Below, piece after piece: positions 8,867 to 17,968 of a stretch of 34,830 bases of DNA. How positions within the stretch are numbered: position 1 is the first letter of the stretch; each line of letters starts with the position of its first letter. The stretch covers positions 1-34,830 of the forward strand of contig JAKIWH010000009.1 of NCBI GenBank assembly GCA_022750125.1. The letters are read 5' to 3'. A model generated the notes under the pieces. That model was given only the letters and a program-made list of their open reading frames with translations. It did no database searches and had not been told where the DNA came from. Position numbers and translations under genes: made by a program. This DNA is from Thermoplasmata archaeon (GTDB lineage: Archaea > Thermoplasmatota > Thermoplasmata > Lutacidiplasmatales > UBA184).

Positions 8867-11188
8867 CTACGTCCCTTTCCAGCGCTTGCCGTCCGCCCGG
8901 AGCCGCTCGATGCCTCGCCAGACCTTGTCGGGCGTCACCGGAAGGTCGTAGAACCGGACCCCGACCGCGTCGTAGAGCGCGTTCCCGACAGCGGGCAGTA
9001 TGGCGACGAGCGGGCCCTCCCCGGCTTCCTTCGCGCCGAACGGCCCCTCCGGGTCGTCGGCGCCGACGAGGAGCACCTCCACCTCGGGCATCTGCTGCGG
9101 CGTGGGGATCTTGTACTCGAGAAGGGAGGGATTGAGGAGCCGCGAGCCCCGGTAGTTCATCGACTCGCCCATGAACTGGCCGAGTCCCATGTGGATCGAA
9201 CCCTCGATCTGTCCCTCCACGGCGAGCCGGTTGAGCGGCCGGCCGCAGTCGAAGGCCGCCCACACCTTTTCGACCGCGAAGAAGCCTGTCTCGGGGTCGA
9301 CCGACGCCTCCGCGACGTAGGCCGCGAACGAGTACGCGGGCGCCGTCCCGGCACGAGCCCCCTTGTGGGTGCCTCCCATCGGCGGCGAGGTGTACGCGCC
9401 GCTCGCTTGGAGCGCTCCGGAGTGTTCCATCGCCTTGTGGAGCGCTTCGAGGTACGAGACCCCCACGTCCGGCCTGTGCGCCACCTCGTACCGCTCCTCC
9501 CGCACCCGGAGCTGCTTCGCAGGATAGCCGGTAAGCTCGTGGGCGGCCGCGAGGAGGAGCGCGAGGAGCCGCTCCGAAGCCTGTCGGGCGGCGTTGCCCA
9601 TCATGAACGTGACACGGCTCGAGTAGCTCCCGATATCGACCGGTGAAACATCGGAATCGACCGGAACGACGTGCACCCGGTCGAGCTGTACCCCGAGCAC
9701 CTCGGCCACGATCGCGGCGAGGAGGGTGTTCGAACCTTGTCCGATGTCCGCCTGCATGCAGTGGACGGCGATGCCGCCGTCCATGTCCGCCTTCAGGTGC
9801 ACCGTGCACTGCGGCATCTTCGGGGTGAAGTGGATCGGGCTGTTCGAGCCCGAGATGTAGAAGCCGCAGCCGAGGCCGATCCCCCGGCCGTAGGGGAGCT
9901 TTCGGAACTTTGCGTCAAACCCGCTCCGCTCCCGCGCGGCTTTGAGGCATGCAAGGAACGAAGTGGAGGTGATCCGGAACTGGGTGATGGTCGTGGAGTT
10001 CGGGGGTAGGGCGTTGAGGTTCCGAAGCTCGAACGGATTCATCTGGAGCTTCTCGGCGAGCTCGTCGAGCGCCGTCTCGATCGTGTAACGCACGTTGGTG
10101 CCGCCGTGCGCCCGCATCGCGCCCGACGGGGGCTTCGTCGTGTAGACGCGACGGCCGTGGTACCGGAAGTTCGGGACGCGGTACGGTCCCATCGCGAGCA
10201 CCCCGTTGTAGTAGGTGGTGACCGTTCCGAACGAGCTCCAGGCCCCCCCGTCGATCACGGCGCTCAGGTCGTAGGCGAGCAGGTGACCTTCCGCGTCCGC
10301 GGCGACGCGGAGATCGTTCTGGGTCGGGTGGCGGCCGTGGTTCGTGAGGAAGACGTCCTCGCGGTCGAGGAGCATCTTCACCGGACGGCCGGTCTCGAAG
10401 GCGAGCGCGGCGCAGACGATCTCGTGCGGCAGCGGGTCCGATTTTCCCCCGAAACCCCCGCCCACCTCGGGTTTGAGGACTCGGATGCGGTGGAGCGGGA
10501 TGCCGAGCACCTCGGAGAGGGCGCGGTGAAGGTAGTGCGGCACCTGCGTCGCGCTCCACACCGTGAGGCGACCGTCCGGCGTTGCCTCCGCCATCGTGAC
10601 GAGCGGCTCGGTGAAGGCATGCGTGACGCCGGCGAAGTTCCCGCGGACTCGGACGGTGTGCGCGGCTTCGGCGAACGCCGCGTCGACGTCCCCGAAATGC
10701 TGGATCACCTCCTTCTGGATGTTCGAGCCGTTGAGCCCGCGGCTGTGGATCGGCTCCTCCACGGCCCCGAGCCCCACGTGCGGGTCGGAGTACTCGGGCA
10801 GCACCTCCGCGTCGACCCGGATCGCCTCGAGCGCCCGCTCGGCGGTGAGCTCGTCGGAGGCGGCGACCGCGGCAAGGATGTCGCCAATGTACCTGGTCTT
10901 CCCGACCGCGAGCGCCGTCTCGTCGTGGGTGATCGGCAGCACCCCGAAGGTAGTGGGGTACTTCTCCCCGGTGAGGACCGCCGCAACGCCGGGCATCGTG
11001 CGGGCCGCGGAGACGTCGATCGAGCGGATCCGGGCGTGCGGCCACGGGCTCCGCAGCAGCCGGCCGACGAGGAGGTTGGGGCGCGTCAGGTCGTCGGTGT
11101 ACTCGGCCCGTCCCGAGACCTTGAGCGGACCTTCGACGTACGGGATCCGCGTGCCGAGCAGGCGGTAGGGGTTCGCCTCAGTCGCCAC
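8867..11188 (-). CDS. Molybdenum hydroxylase Mo-cofactor subunit (xanthine dehydrogenase / HcrA-like)
   Basis: EVGGGFGGKSD, PPSGAMRAHGGTNVRYTIETALDELAE, DIGQGSNT, GAKEAGEGP catalytic-Glu region. Confidence 0.9.
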   Translation of the reverse strand: MATEANPYRLLGTRIPYVEGPLKVSGRAEYTDDLTRPNLLVGRLLRSPWPHARIRSIDVSAARTMPGVAAVLTGEKYPTTFGVLPITHDETALAVGKTRYIGDILAAVAASDELTAERALEAIRVDAEVLPEYSDPHVGLGAVEEPIHSRGLNGSNIQKEVIQHFGDVDAAFAEAAHTVRVRGNFAGVTHAFTEPLVTMAEATPDGRLTVWSATQVPHYLHRALSEVLGIPLHRIRVLKPEVGGGFGGKSDPLPHEIVCAALAFETGRPVKMLLDREDVFLTNHGRHPTQNDLRVAADAEGHLLAYDLSAVIDGGAWSSFGTVTTYYNGVLAMGPYRVPNFRYHGRRVYTTKPPSGAMRAHGGTNVRYTIETALDELAEKLQMNPFELRNLNALPPNSTTITQFRITSTSFLACLKAARERSGFDAKFRKLPYGRGIGLGCGFYISGSNSPIHFTPKMPQCTVHLKADMDGGIAVHCMQADIGQGSNTLLAAIVAEVLGVQLDRVHVVPVDSDVSPVDIGSYSSRVTFMMGNAARQASERLLALLLAAAHELTGYPAKQLRVREERYEVAHRPDVGVSYLEALHKAMEHSGALQASGAYTSPPMGGTHKGARAGTAPAYSFAAYVAEASVDPETGFFAVEKVWAAFDCGRPLNRLAVEGQIEGSIHMGLGQFMGESMNYRGSRLLNPSLLEYKIPTPQQMPEVEVLLVGADDPEGPFGAKEAGEGPLVAILPAVGNALYDAVGVRFYDLPVTPDKVWRGIERLRADGKRWKGT

Positions 11189-11669
11189 GCGGCTTCCCTC
11201 CGTTCACGGCGAGCACCGCTTCGATGATCTTCGTGTAGCCCGTGCATCGGCAAAGGTTTCCCGAGATGGCGCGCGCCACCTCCTCCCGATCGGGGTGCGG
11301 GTGGTCGCGCAACAGCGCGACCGACGTAAGGACGAACCCTGGAGTGCAGAAGCCGCATTGGGTTGCGCCGTGCTCGACGAACGAGCGCTGCACGGGGTGA
11401 AGCCCCTCTGCCGGCGTGACGCCTTCGATCGTGGTGACCTCGCGTCCCTCCGCGGAGCGAGCGAGCGTGAGGCAGCTCAAGGTGGGACGTCCGTCGAGCA
11501 GCACCGTGCAGCAACCGCAGGTGCCGAGATCGCAACCCCGTTTGGTGCCGGTGAGGCGGAGATCCTCACGGAGGAGGTCGAGCAGGATCCGTTCGTCGGG
11601 AACGGTCCGCTCCACGGCGGTGCCGTTTACCCGCGTCCTAAGGGGCCGAGATGTCATGCGCCTCCACAC
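11178..11669 (-). CDS. Molybdenum hydroxylase 2Fe-2S subunit (HcrC/CoxS-like)
   Basis: GTKRGCDLGTCGCCTVLLDG...QCGFCTPGF...GNLCRCTGY. Confidence 0.93.
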   Translation of the reverse strand: MWRRMTSRPLRTRVNGTAVERTVPDERILLDLLREDLRLTGTKRGCDLGTCGCCTVLLDGRPTLSCLTLARSAEGREVTTIEGVTPAEGLHPVQRSFVEHGATQCGFCTPGFVLTSVALLRDHPHPDREEVARAISGNLCRCTGYTKIIEAVLAVNGGKPRGD

Positions 11670-12477
11670 GTGCGTCTCCCTCAGCGGGAGGTGCCCGCGC
11701 CTCCGCTGCGCGGTGGTCGCGGATGACCTCCCCGACGACGCTCACGGCGATCTCCGAGGGTGTCTCCGCGCGGATGTCGATGCCGATCGGCGACCGAATC
11801 CGCCGGAGTTCGGACTCCGATAGACCAGCCCGGCGGAGCTCGGCGAAGACGTGCTCCCTCTTCGCCGCGCTCGCGATGAGCCCTACCTGTCCCGAGAATT
11901 TCCCGAGAGAATGGCGCAGCACCTCCGTGTCCTTCCGCGCATCGTACCCTAGCAGATAGAGGTGGGAGAACGCACTCGGCTCGAACCGATCCCAGAGCGC
12001 CTCGGCCGAGACTACCTCCCGGCGCTCGGCCTCGGGGAACCGGTCGAGGCTCACCCACTCGGGTCGGTCATCGGCCACCGAATAGTCGACCTCGAGCGCA
12101 GGAAGTAGGCGGGCGACGGCGAGCGCCACATGGCCCCCGCCCCAGAGGAGGAGGTTGGGGCGCGCTGGAACGTACTCCACCGCCACGTCGACGGAGCCTC
12201 CGCAGAGGCTGGGGAGTCCCCCCTCTTTCCACGCCTGGAGGTCGAAGTGGAGGAGTTCCCCGCGGTGCGTTTCAAGGGCGCGAGCCGCGGCCTCTTTCAC
12301 CCGCTCCTCGAGTGCGGCGCCTCCGACGGTCCCGAACGAGTCGCCGGTGGGCGTGCGCAGGAGCGTCGCGCCTTCCTTCGCCGGCACGGAGCCGACCATC
12401 TTCACGACGGTCGCGCGGACGAACGGTATCCGCTGCTCCATGAGGCGGAGGGCCAACCGCGTCAGCGCCCGGTCCAT
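11638..12477 (-). CDS. XdhC/CoxI family molybdenum hydroxylase maturation factor
   Basis: VVKMVGSVPAKEGATLL, LCGGSVDVAVEYV, LLLWGGGHVALAVARL. Confidence 0.88.
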   Translation of the reverse strand: MDRALTRLALRLMEQRIPFVRATVVKMVGSVPAKEGATLLRTPTGDSFGTVGGAALEERVKEAAARALETHRGELLHFDLQAWKEGGLPSLCGGSVDVAVEYVPARPNLLLWGGGHVALAVARLLPALEVDYSVADDRPEWVSLDRFPEAERREVVSAEALWDRFEPSAFSHLYLLGYDARKDTEVLRHSLGKFSGQVGLIASAAKREHVFAELRRAGLSESELRRIRSPIGIDIRAETPSEIAVSVVGEVIRDHRAAEARAPPAEGDARVEAHDISAP

Positions 12478-13100
12478 GGCTCCTCCCACTCGCTCCGGGT
12501 CCGCACCATCTGCTCGTACTGTTCGGGAGTATTCAGGTTCGCGGTGACGCCGGGATCGCTCACCGGGACGCGGACCACTTGGGGACCGAGCTCCGGGAGG
12601 AGCGCACGCAGCGGCGCGTCTCGCGCGAGAGCGAGCACCCTCGGGCGGACTTCTGGACGGAAGAGCACCGGATGTCCCCCGCGGCCCTCGTAGGTAGGGA
12701 CGAACCAAAGACCCAACGCGTCCGCTCGGAAGCGGTCGACGAGGGTCTCGAGTGTGGCGGCGCTTCCCAGCGGACAATCCACGGGCCAAAGCAGTATCGA
12801 CGCACCAGGATCGGTGGCAGCGAGGCCCGCCTGCACCGAACCCGTTCGACCCGCCGCCCACTCCGCGTTCTCGACGATCTCGTCGGGCCGGTTCTTTGCG
12901 AGGCTCAGGCTCGAGCGAATCTCGACCGCGTGCCGGCCCACGACGGCAACCACCGGCGAGAATCCCGCTTCCCGCGCAATGCGAGTAATTCGCTCGATCG
13001 CGCTCTCGCTCCCCAGGCGAAGCAGCGCCTTGGGGTGGCCACCAAACCGGGTCGAGGCCCCTGCCGCGAGGATCAGGGTCGCGCTAGCTTCCAAGGTCAC
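12462..13100 (-). CDS. MocA/MobA-like nucleotidyltransferase (Mo-cofactor cytidylyltransferase family)
   Basis: LILAAGASTRFGGHPKALLRLG...WPVDCPLGSAATLETLV...GHPVLF. Confidence 0.85.
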   Translation of the reverse strand: MTLEASATLILAAGASTRFGGHPKALLRLGSESAIERITRIAREAGFSPVVAVVGRHAVEIRSSLSLAKNRPDEIVENAEWAAGRTGSVQAGLAATDPGASILLWPVDCPLGSAATLETLVDRFRADALGLWFVPTYEGRGGHPVLFRPEVRPRVLALARDAPLRALLPELGPQVVRVPVSDPGVTANLNTPEQYEQMVRTRSEWEEPWTGR

Positions 13101-13154
13101 GCCCCCTCGGTTCGGAGCCCGCGGTCTGCGCACACGAGAGGAAACTCTGCGCAC

Positions 13155-13163
13155 TTTTAAATA
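13155..13163 (+). promoter_or_regulatory. TATA box for S19e, consistent with a leaderless transcript
   Basis: TTTTAAATA about 25-30 nt before the ATG at 13189. Confidence 0.6.
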
Positions 13164-13188
13164 GCGTCGCCGGGTCCGCGCGCCGCTC

Positions 13189-13644
13189 ATGACCCACGTC
13201 GTAGACGTGCCTCACTCCGTCCTTATCCCCCGCCTTGCGCAGGAGCTCCGTACCCGACCCGGCGTTGCGGCACCTGCGTGGGCCTCCTTCGCAAAGACCG
13301 GTACACACAAGGAGCGAGCGCCGGTGTCCACCGATTGGTGGTACACCCGGAGCGCCTCGGTACTGCGGAAAGTGGCCCTCACCGGCCCCGTCGGCGTTAC
13401 ACGGCTCTCCTCCGAGTACGGCGGTCGCCGCGATCGAGGCAGCGCTCCCTACCACTCGAGGAGCGGTTCCCGTTCCATCTCCCGCGAGATCCTCCAACAG
13501 CTCGAGGGCGCTGGACTGCTGCGCGCGGACAAGAACCGGGGCCGGCGCATCACCGCGGAAGGCGAGAAGCTCCTCGACCGCGTCTCCCGTGAACTCCTGA
13601 AATCGCTCGCCGAGAAGCGGCCCGAGCTCGCCAAGTATCTCTAG
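13189..13644 (+). CDS. rps19e: 30S ribosomal protein S19e
   Basis: WWYTRSASVLRKVALTGPVGVTRLSSEYGG...SREILQQLEGAGLL. Confidence 0.95.
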   Translation: MTHVVDVPHSVLIPRLAQELRTRPGVAAPAWASFAKTGTHKERAPVSTDWWYTRSASVLRKVALTGPVGVTRLSSEYGGRRDRGSAPYHSRSGSRSISREILQQLEGAGLLRADKNRGRRITAEGEKLLDRVSRELLKSLAEKRPELAKYL

Positions 13645-13660
13645 ACGGGAGGAGGGACGC

Positions 13661-14017
13661 GTGGCGCAAGGGGAAGATTCCGAGCTCGCGGAGCTCCGCA
13701 AGCGCCGGATGCAGCAGATCCAGGAGATGCAGACTAGCCCCGGCGCGAATCCGTACCTCGCCGCGCAGCAGGCCGAGATGGAACGCCGAGACCAGGAGCG
13801 GGCCGAGCTCCTCCGGCGGGTCCTCACCCCCGAGGCGCGGGAACGGCTCGGGCGGATCCGACTCGCGAAGCCGGACATCGCCCAAGCGGTGGAGCAGCAG
13901 GTGCTCGGGCTAGCGGCGAGCGGCCGACTGCGCGGCCCTATCGACGACGCGACCCTCCGCGCCCTGCTCGAGAGGCTCATGCCCGATCGCCGCGAGATCA
14001 AGATCACCCGGCGGTAG
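13661..14017 (+). CDS. PDCD5-family DNA-binding protein
   Basis: [17 protein letters not shown]...[28 protein letters not shown]. Confidence 0.92.
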   Translation: MAQGEDSELAELRKRRMQQIQEMQTSPGANPYLAAQQAEMERRDQERAELLRRVLTPEARERLGRIRLAKPDIAQAVEQQVLGLAASGRLRGPIDDATLRALLERLMPDRREIKITRR

Positions 14018-14030
14018 GGAGGAAAGAGAG

Positions 14031-14189
14031 ATGGCCAATCGTCGCAAGAGCCTCGCCCGGAAGTCCCGGCTCATCCGGGCCACGAAGAGCAACCGACGGG
14101 TACCCTCCTGGGTCATGCAGCGCACGAGCCGGCGCGTGACGCGCCATCCGAAGCGGCGCAGCTGGCGCCGCGGGCACCTGCATCTCTAG
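14031..14189 (+). CDS. rpl39e: 50S ribosomal protein L39e (52 aa, absent from the supplied ORF track)
   Basis: Manual translation [52 protein letters not shown]. Confidence 0.95.
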   Translation: MANRRKSLARKSRLIRATKSNRRVPSWVMQRTSRRVTRHPKRRSWRRGHLHL

Positions 14190-14201
14190 GGAGATCTCAC
14201 C

Positions 14202-14495
14202 ATGGCGAAGACATCCAAGACCCACGTCGAGGAGCTCGAGCGAGAGTTCGTCGTCCCGCTCCGGGCGAGCATGCACCAGCCGTCCCGACGCCGCCGCGCG
14301 GGCCACGCGCTGCGCACCGTCCGCAGGTTCGTTTCCCGGCACATGCACGGTGCCGAGGAGCAGGTCTGGATCGACCCGCGCCTGAACGAGTTCATTTGGG
14401 AACGGGGCATCCAGCACATCCCGAGCCAGGTTCACATCAAGGCGATCCGCTTCGAGGACGGCCTCATCGAGGTCGACCTGCTCGAGTCCACGTAG
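14202..14495 (+). CDS. rpl31e: 50S ribosomal protein L31e
   Basis: RHMHGAEEQVWIDPRLNEFIWERGIQHIPSQVHIKAIRFEDG. Confidence 0.93.
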   Translation: MAKTSKTHVEELEREFVVPLRASMHQPSRRRRAGHALRTVRRFVSRHMHGAEEQVWIDPRLNEFIWERGIQHIPSQVHIKAIRFEDGLIEVDLLEST

Positions 14496-14515
14496 CGGGG
14501 CGCGGCGGGGGTCGG

Positions 14516-15181
14516 TTGTCCGTCGCACGGGCCCTCTACGCGGGGAGCCCGTACCTCGGGGTCTATCTTCGGGCGGGGGAGACCCACGCGCTCTTGCCCG
14601 CGAGCGCCCCGACGAGCCTCGAGCGGGAGCTGCACCGCGCGCTCGGGGTCGAGGTGGTGCGCACGACCATCGCCGAGTGCGACCTCCTAGGATCGCTCGC
14701 GGTGTTCACGAAGCGTGGCATTCTCGTGGGGGAACGGCTCGACACGGAGGAGCGGGACGCCCTAGCGGAGGTCGCTCCCGTGACCGAGCTCCTCCTTCGG
14801 CAGAACGCCGTGGGCAACGTCGTTCTCGCGAACGACCGAGGCGCCCTCGTCACCCCAGAGCTCTCGGACGACGCGCTCGAGCTGATCTCCGAAGCGCTCG
14901 GCGTGCCGGTCCGACGGGGGACGCTCGCCGGACTGGGAACCGTGGGGATGGCCGGCGTCGCGAGCGAACGTGGCGTGGTGGTGCATCCCAAGACGACCGA
15001 CCGCGAGGCCACGGAGGCGGCGGAGGCCCTGGGCGTCCCTGTCTACCGCTCGACCGCGAACTTCGGAGTTCCCGTGGTGGGGGCCTGCCTCGTTGCGAAC
15101 TCCAAGGGATTCCTCACGGGTGTGCCCACGACCCCTGTCGAGATCGTACACCTTCAGGAAGCGTTCGGGGCGTACGACTAG
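14516..15181 (+). CDS. eif6: Translation initiation factor aIF6
   Basis: QNAVGNVVLANDRGALVTPELS...GLGTVGMAGVASERGVVVHPKTT...TANFGVPVVGACLVANSKGFLTG; TTG start. Confidence 0.95.
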   Translation: MSVARALYAGSPYLGVYLRAGETHALLPASAPTSLERELHRALGVEVVRTTIAECDLLGSLAVFTKRGILVGERLDTEERDALAEVAPVTELLLRQNAVGNVVLANDRGALVTPELSDDALELISEALGVPVRRGTLAGLGTVGMAGVASERGVVVHPKTTDREATEAAEALGVPVYRSTANFGVPVVGACLVANSKGFLTGVPTTPVEIVHLQEAFGAYD

Positions 15182-15244
15182 CGCCTCCGAAATCGGCGCG
15201 ACGGGATCTGTAAGATGTAGCCGCGAGGCGGCCAGCCGAGCAGG

Positions 15245-15469
15245 TTAGATGCCGCGCTTGCGCTTCATGTAGCGCGTCGCGTAGCCCGCGATCCGGTTCG
15301 CGAGCTTCTTGTGCGTCACCTGGAGCTTGCCCTCCACCATGACGCCGAGGTCGGTGAGCTCGATCACTTTCTGCTTGTTGTGGGCGAACTCCCCGTTGAA
15401 CTCCTCGGGGAAGTGGCGGATCAGCTCGATCGCGACCCGCTTGATGTAGGTCTGGCGAATGTTGCCCAT
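15245..15469 (-). CDS. rps17e: 30S ribosomal protein S17e
   Basis: MGNIRQTYIKRVAIELIRHFPEEFNGEFAHNKQKVIELTD; TATA-like CATATA at 15493-15498 fits leaderless start. Confidence 0.95.
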   Translation of the reverse strand: MGNIRQTYIKRVAIELIRHFPEEFNGEFAHNKQKVIELTDLGVMVEGKLQVTHKKLANRIAGYATRYMKRKRGI

Positions 15470-15641
15470 CTGGGGGCGCCGACCGCCCTGCCCATATAGC
15501 GCTGACTTCCGCGAGGCACCACCCCGGGTTCCGGGGGTAAGGCTCGCCCGTTGGGATCTCACGCTGGTTCGCGGAAGCTGAACCGGAGTCGCCCGGATTC
15601 ACTCCTGTCCCGGGGAAAGCGGGGCTTTCTGCCGCCGACCC

Positions 15642-16094
15642 ATGGCGCGGAACGTGCCGTGGTTTCGTAAATCTGAGGAAACGGCAGCCCCAGCGAGCCC
15701 GCGGACCGATTCCCCGGCCCCCGCGGCCGGCACCCCGCTGACCGCGGCCCTCCCTTCCAAGCCAGGACCTTCCTCCTCGGCCGGGAATCGCTTCCGGATC
15801 CGGACGAGTATCGGGAGTCCAAGGATAGGGGCCATCGTCGGTGGGGAGGTAATCTCGGGCTCCGTCCGGCGCAGGATGTCCGTGCGGCTTCAGTCCGCCG
15901 ACGATGGAGCCGTGCGACCAGCGCCCATCGAGATTGTAGAGATCACCCGCCAAAAGTCGATGAAGGTCGTTCTCTACCGGGGGCAGAATGTGGAGTCCTC
16001 CGAAGAGGCCACCCCGGCGTCCGGAGAAGTGGGCATGAAATTGAAGGGTATGCAGTGGAGCGAGCTGAAGCCCGGTGACTTGCTTCTCGGCTAA
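15642..16094 (+). CDS. Small protein with Pro/Ala/Ser-rich N-terminus and EF-Tu domain II-like beta-barrel
   Basis: IVGGEVISGSVRRRMSVRL...IEIVEITRQKSMKVVLYRGQNVE...GEVGMKLKGMQWSELKPGDLLL resembles translational GTPase domain 2. Confidence 0.6.
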   Translation: MARNVPWFRKSEETAAPASPRTDSPAPAAGTPLTAALPSKPGPSSSAGNRFRIRTSIGSPRIGAIVGGEVISGSVRRRMSVRLQSADDGAVRPAPIEIVEITRQKSMKVVLYRGQNVESSEEATPASGEVGMKLKGMQWSELKPGDLLLG

Positions 16095-16422
16095 CCTGAC
16101 CCGCAACGCCCCGAGATCTTAGGACGGACAGCGTTCCGTCGGACGACCCAGCTCGGCTCCGGTCGAGGAAGCTCGGTCCTCACCGATCGGCGGGTCGACT
16201 CGTCGGGAAGTGCGCGTAACTGCTCCGAAGGCGCGCCTCCGGAGCCTAGAAGCTCGCCGGAGTGGGCTCCGTACTCGGCGGTTTCTGCGCTCGTCCAGTG
16301 GGAAGGCACAAATAGCCCACCCCGTCTAATTCTATCGCGTGGGGCTCTGCGCTCGTACTTCTGAGAGTGAGGGCGCAAGCGCTCTCCCGGTTCGGGCGCC
16401 CGGTTCCGGCTAGGTTTTTCTA

Positions 16423-17952
16423 ATGTCCACCGACACCGAGAACCTCGCCTCCCCGCCCTTCCCGGCGCAGCGAGAGCGTCACATCCTCGTCCTCGACCTT
16501 TCGAAGAGCATGCTCGCGCCGCTCCCGGACCCGACGAACCCGGGGCAAGACCAGCAGAAGATCGAGGTCGCAAGAACGGCCGTCTACCGCATCCTCGAGA
16601 ACGCGGCCACCACCGGCGCCGCGTTCGGTCTCGTCACCTTCACCGAGACCCCGCGCGTCGCCGTCCCGCTCACGGAGATGCGCCGGGACATCTTGCCCTC
16701 CGTGGAGGGGCTCATCTCCATGCTCCAGCCGAGCGGACGCTCGGCGATCTGGGACGCGCTTGCGCTCGCGGCCGATCTCTTGCGGTCGATGAACGGCGGG
16801 GTGCGGGGCACGATCGTGCTCGTGACGGACGGGTGGGACAACGCTTCCACGCGGTTCACCGTATACCATCCGGAGATCCCTGTCCCCACGCCAGGTCCGA
16901 AGCTCAACCTCACCGAGTATCTCCTGCCGCACAACTCGGAGCTCGTGCTCCGGGTCATCGGCATCGGGAGCGGGGGGGAGCGCGACAAGGGCGTCGACTC
17001 GGGTCGCATGGGCACCTTCCTCGGCGAACTCGAGCGGCGGAGCCGCGACCTCGCGCTCGCCTCGAGCTTCTCCTTCCAGGAGGTGGTGACCGGCTCGCAG
17101 CTGTTCAGCCAGATGGTGCACGCCTTCCTGGACGTCGGGTTCGAGGAGTCCCGGCCGTTCCACGAGTTGCATCCCGAGGAGCTCGCACGGCACGCCGCGA
17201 GCGCCGCGCGGGCGCTCAAGGACCCCGAGCAGCACGCTACGGTCGGGAGGCTTTCCGGTCCACGATCCCCAGAATCGACTGGCCCCGGGGGCGCCGGTAA
17301 GCCCGCTCCCTCCGACGGGACGCCGCTCGAGGTCGACATCGTCGAGACGCCGGGCGGTACGGCCCCGGCCTACCTTCGGGACCGGTACGGCCCCCTCGGC
17401 GTGGTCATCGAATCGTTCCTCGCGGGAGAGTACGACCGGGCGTACGACCGTCTCGAGCGCGCCCGCTCCATCCTCCCCCCCGTTACCCTCCTCTACTGGG
17501 AGGCGCGGATCCAGTTCGCGAAAGGCCAGATCGTCGAGGCGGCCCGCTCCCTCTTGCGCGCCTGGTCGGCCGCGGAGCAGCTCCCGAGCTCGGACCGGCC
17601 TCGGATCATCCGTAGGCTCGCGCTCCTGCAGGCCCGCATGCAGAGCGACCGCGAGACCGAGACCCTCGTGCGTTTCATGGACGAGACGGAGAGCCGTCTC
17701 GGCAAGGGGGACCCGAAGGTGAAAGAGCGGGTCCTCAATCTGTTTGAACGGCTGATGGACCTTCGCAGCACCTACCAGCTCACCCGGATCGAGGGGGCGG
17801 CGAGCAGCTCCGACGGCGCGGTGCGGCACGAGGACGCGGTCGAGCAGGCGTTCAGCGCCCTGCAGGACGCACGGCTCGAGAACCTCTCGGGGGACCCCGG
17901 CGTAGAGGGTGCGCTTGACTTCATCGAGATCTGCCTCGCGGAGATGCGGTAG
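16423..17952 (+). CDS. von Willebrand factor A domain protein with C-terminal helical region
   Basis: MIDAS-type HILVLDLSKSM, SGRSAIWDALALAADLL, IVLVTDGWDN. Confidence 0.88.
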   Translation: MSTDTENLASPPFPAQRERHILVLDLSKSMLAPLPDPTNPGQDQQKIEVARTAVYRILENAATTGAAFGLVTFTETPRVAVPLTEMRRDILPSVEGLISMLQPSGRSAIWDALALAADLLRSMNGGVRGTIVLVTDGWDNASTRFTVYHPEIPVPTPGPKLNLTEYLLPHNSELVLRVIGIGSGGERDKGVDSGRMGTFLGELERRSRDLALASSFSFQEVVTGSQLFSQMVHAFLDVGFEESRPFHELHPEELARHAASAARALKDPEQHATVGRLSGPRSPESTGPGGAGKPAPSDGTPLEVDIVETPGGTAPAYLRDRYGPLGVVIESFLAGEYDRAYDRLERARSILPPVTLLYWEARIQFAKGQIVEAARSLLRAWSAAEQLPSSDRPRIIRRLALLQARMQSDRETETLVRFMDETESRLGKGDPKVKERVLNLFERLMDLRSTYQLTRIEGAASSSDGAVRHEDAVEQAFSALQDARLENLSGDPGVEGALDFIEICLAEMR

Positions 17953-17968
17953 GGGAACCCGGGGACCG

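Noticed and set aside
8865-9809. N-terminal extension of the FAD-subunit ORF
   Set aside because: Out-of-frame shadow over the Mo subunit; real start is ATG at 8864.
8867-11669. Aerobic CO dehydrogenase (form I) assignment
   Set aside because: Large subunit lacks the AYRCSFR active-site motif and the FAD subunit has the HCR-type Cys insert.
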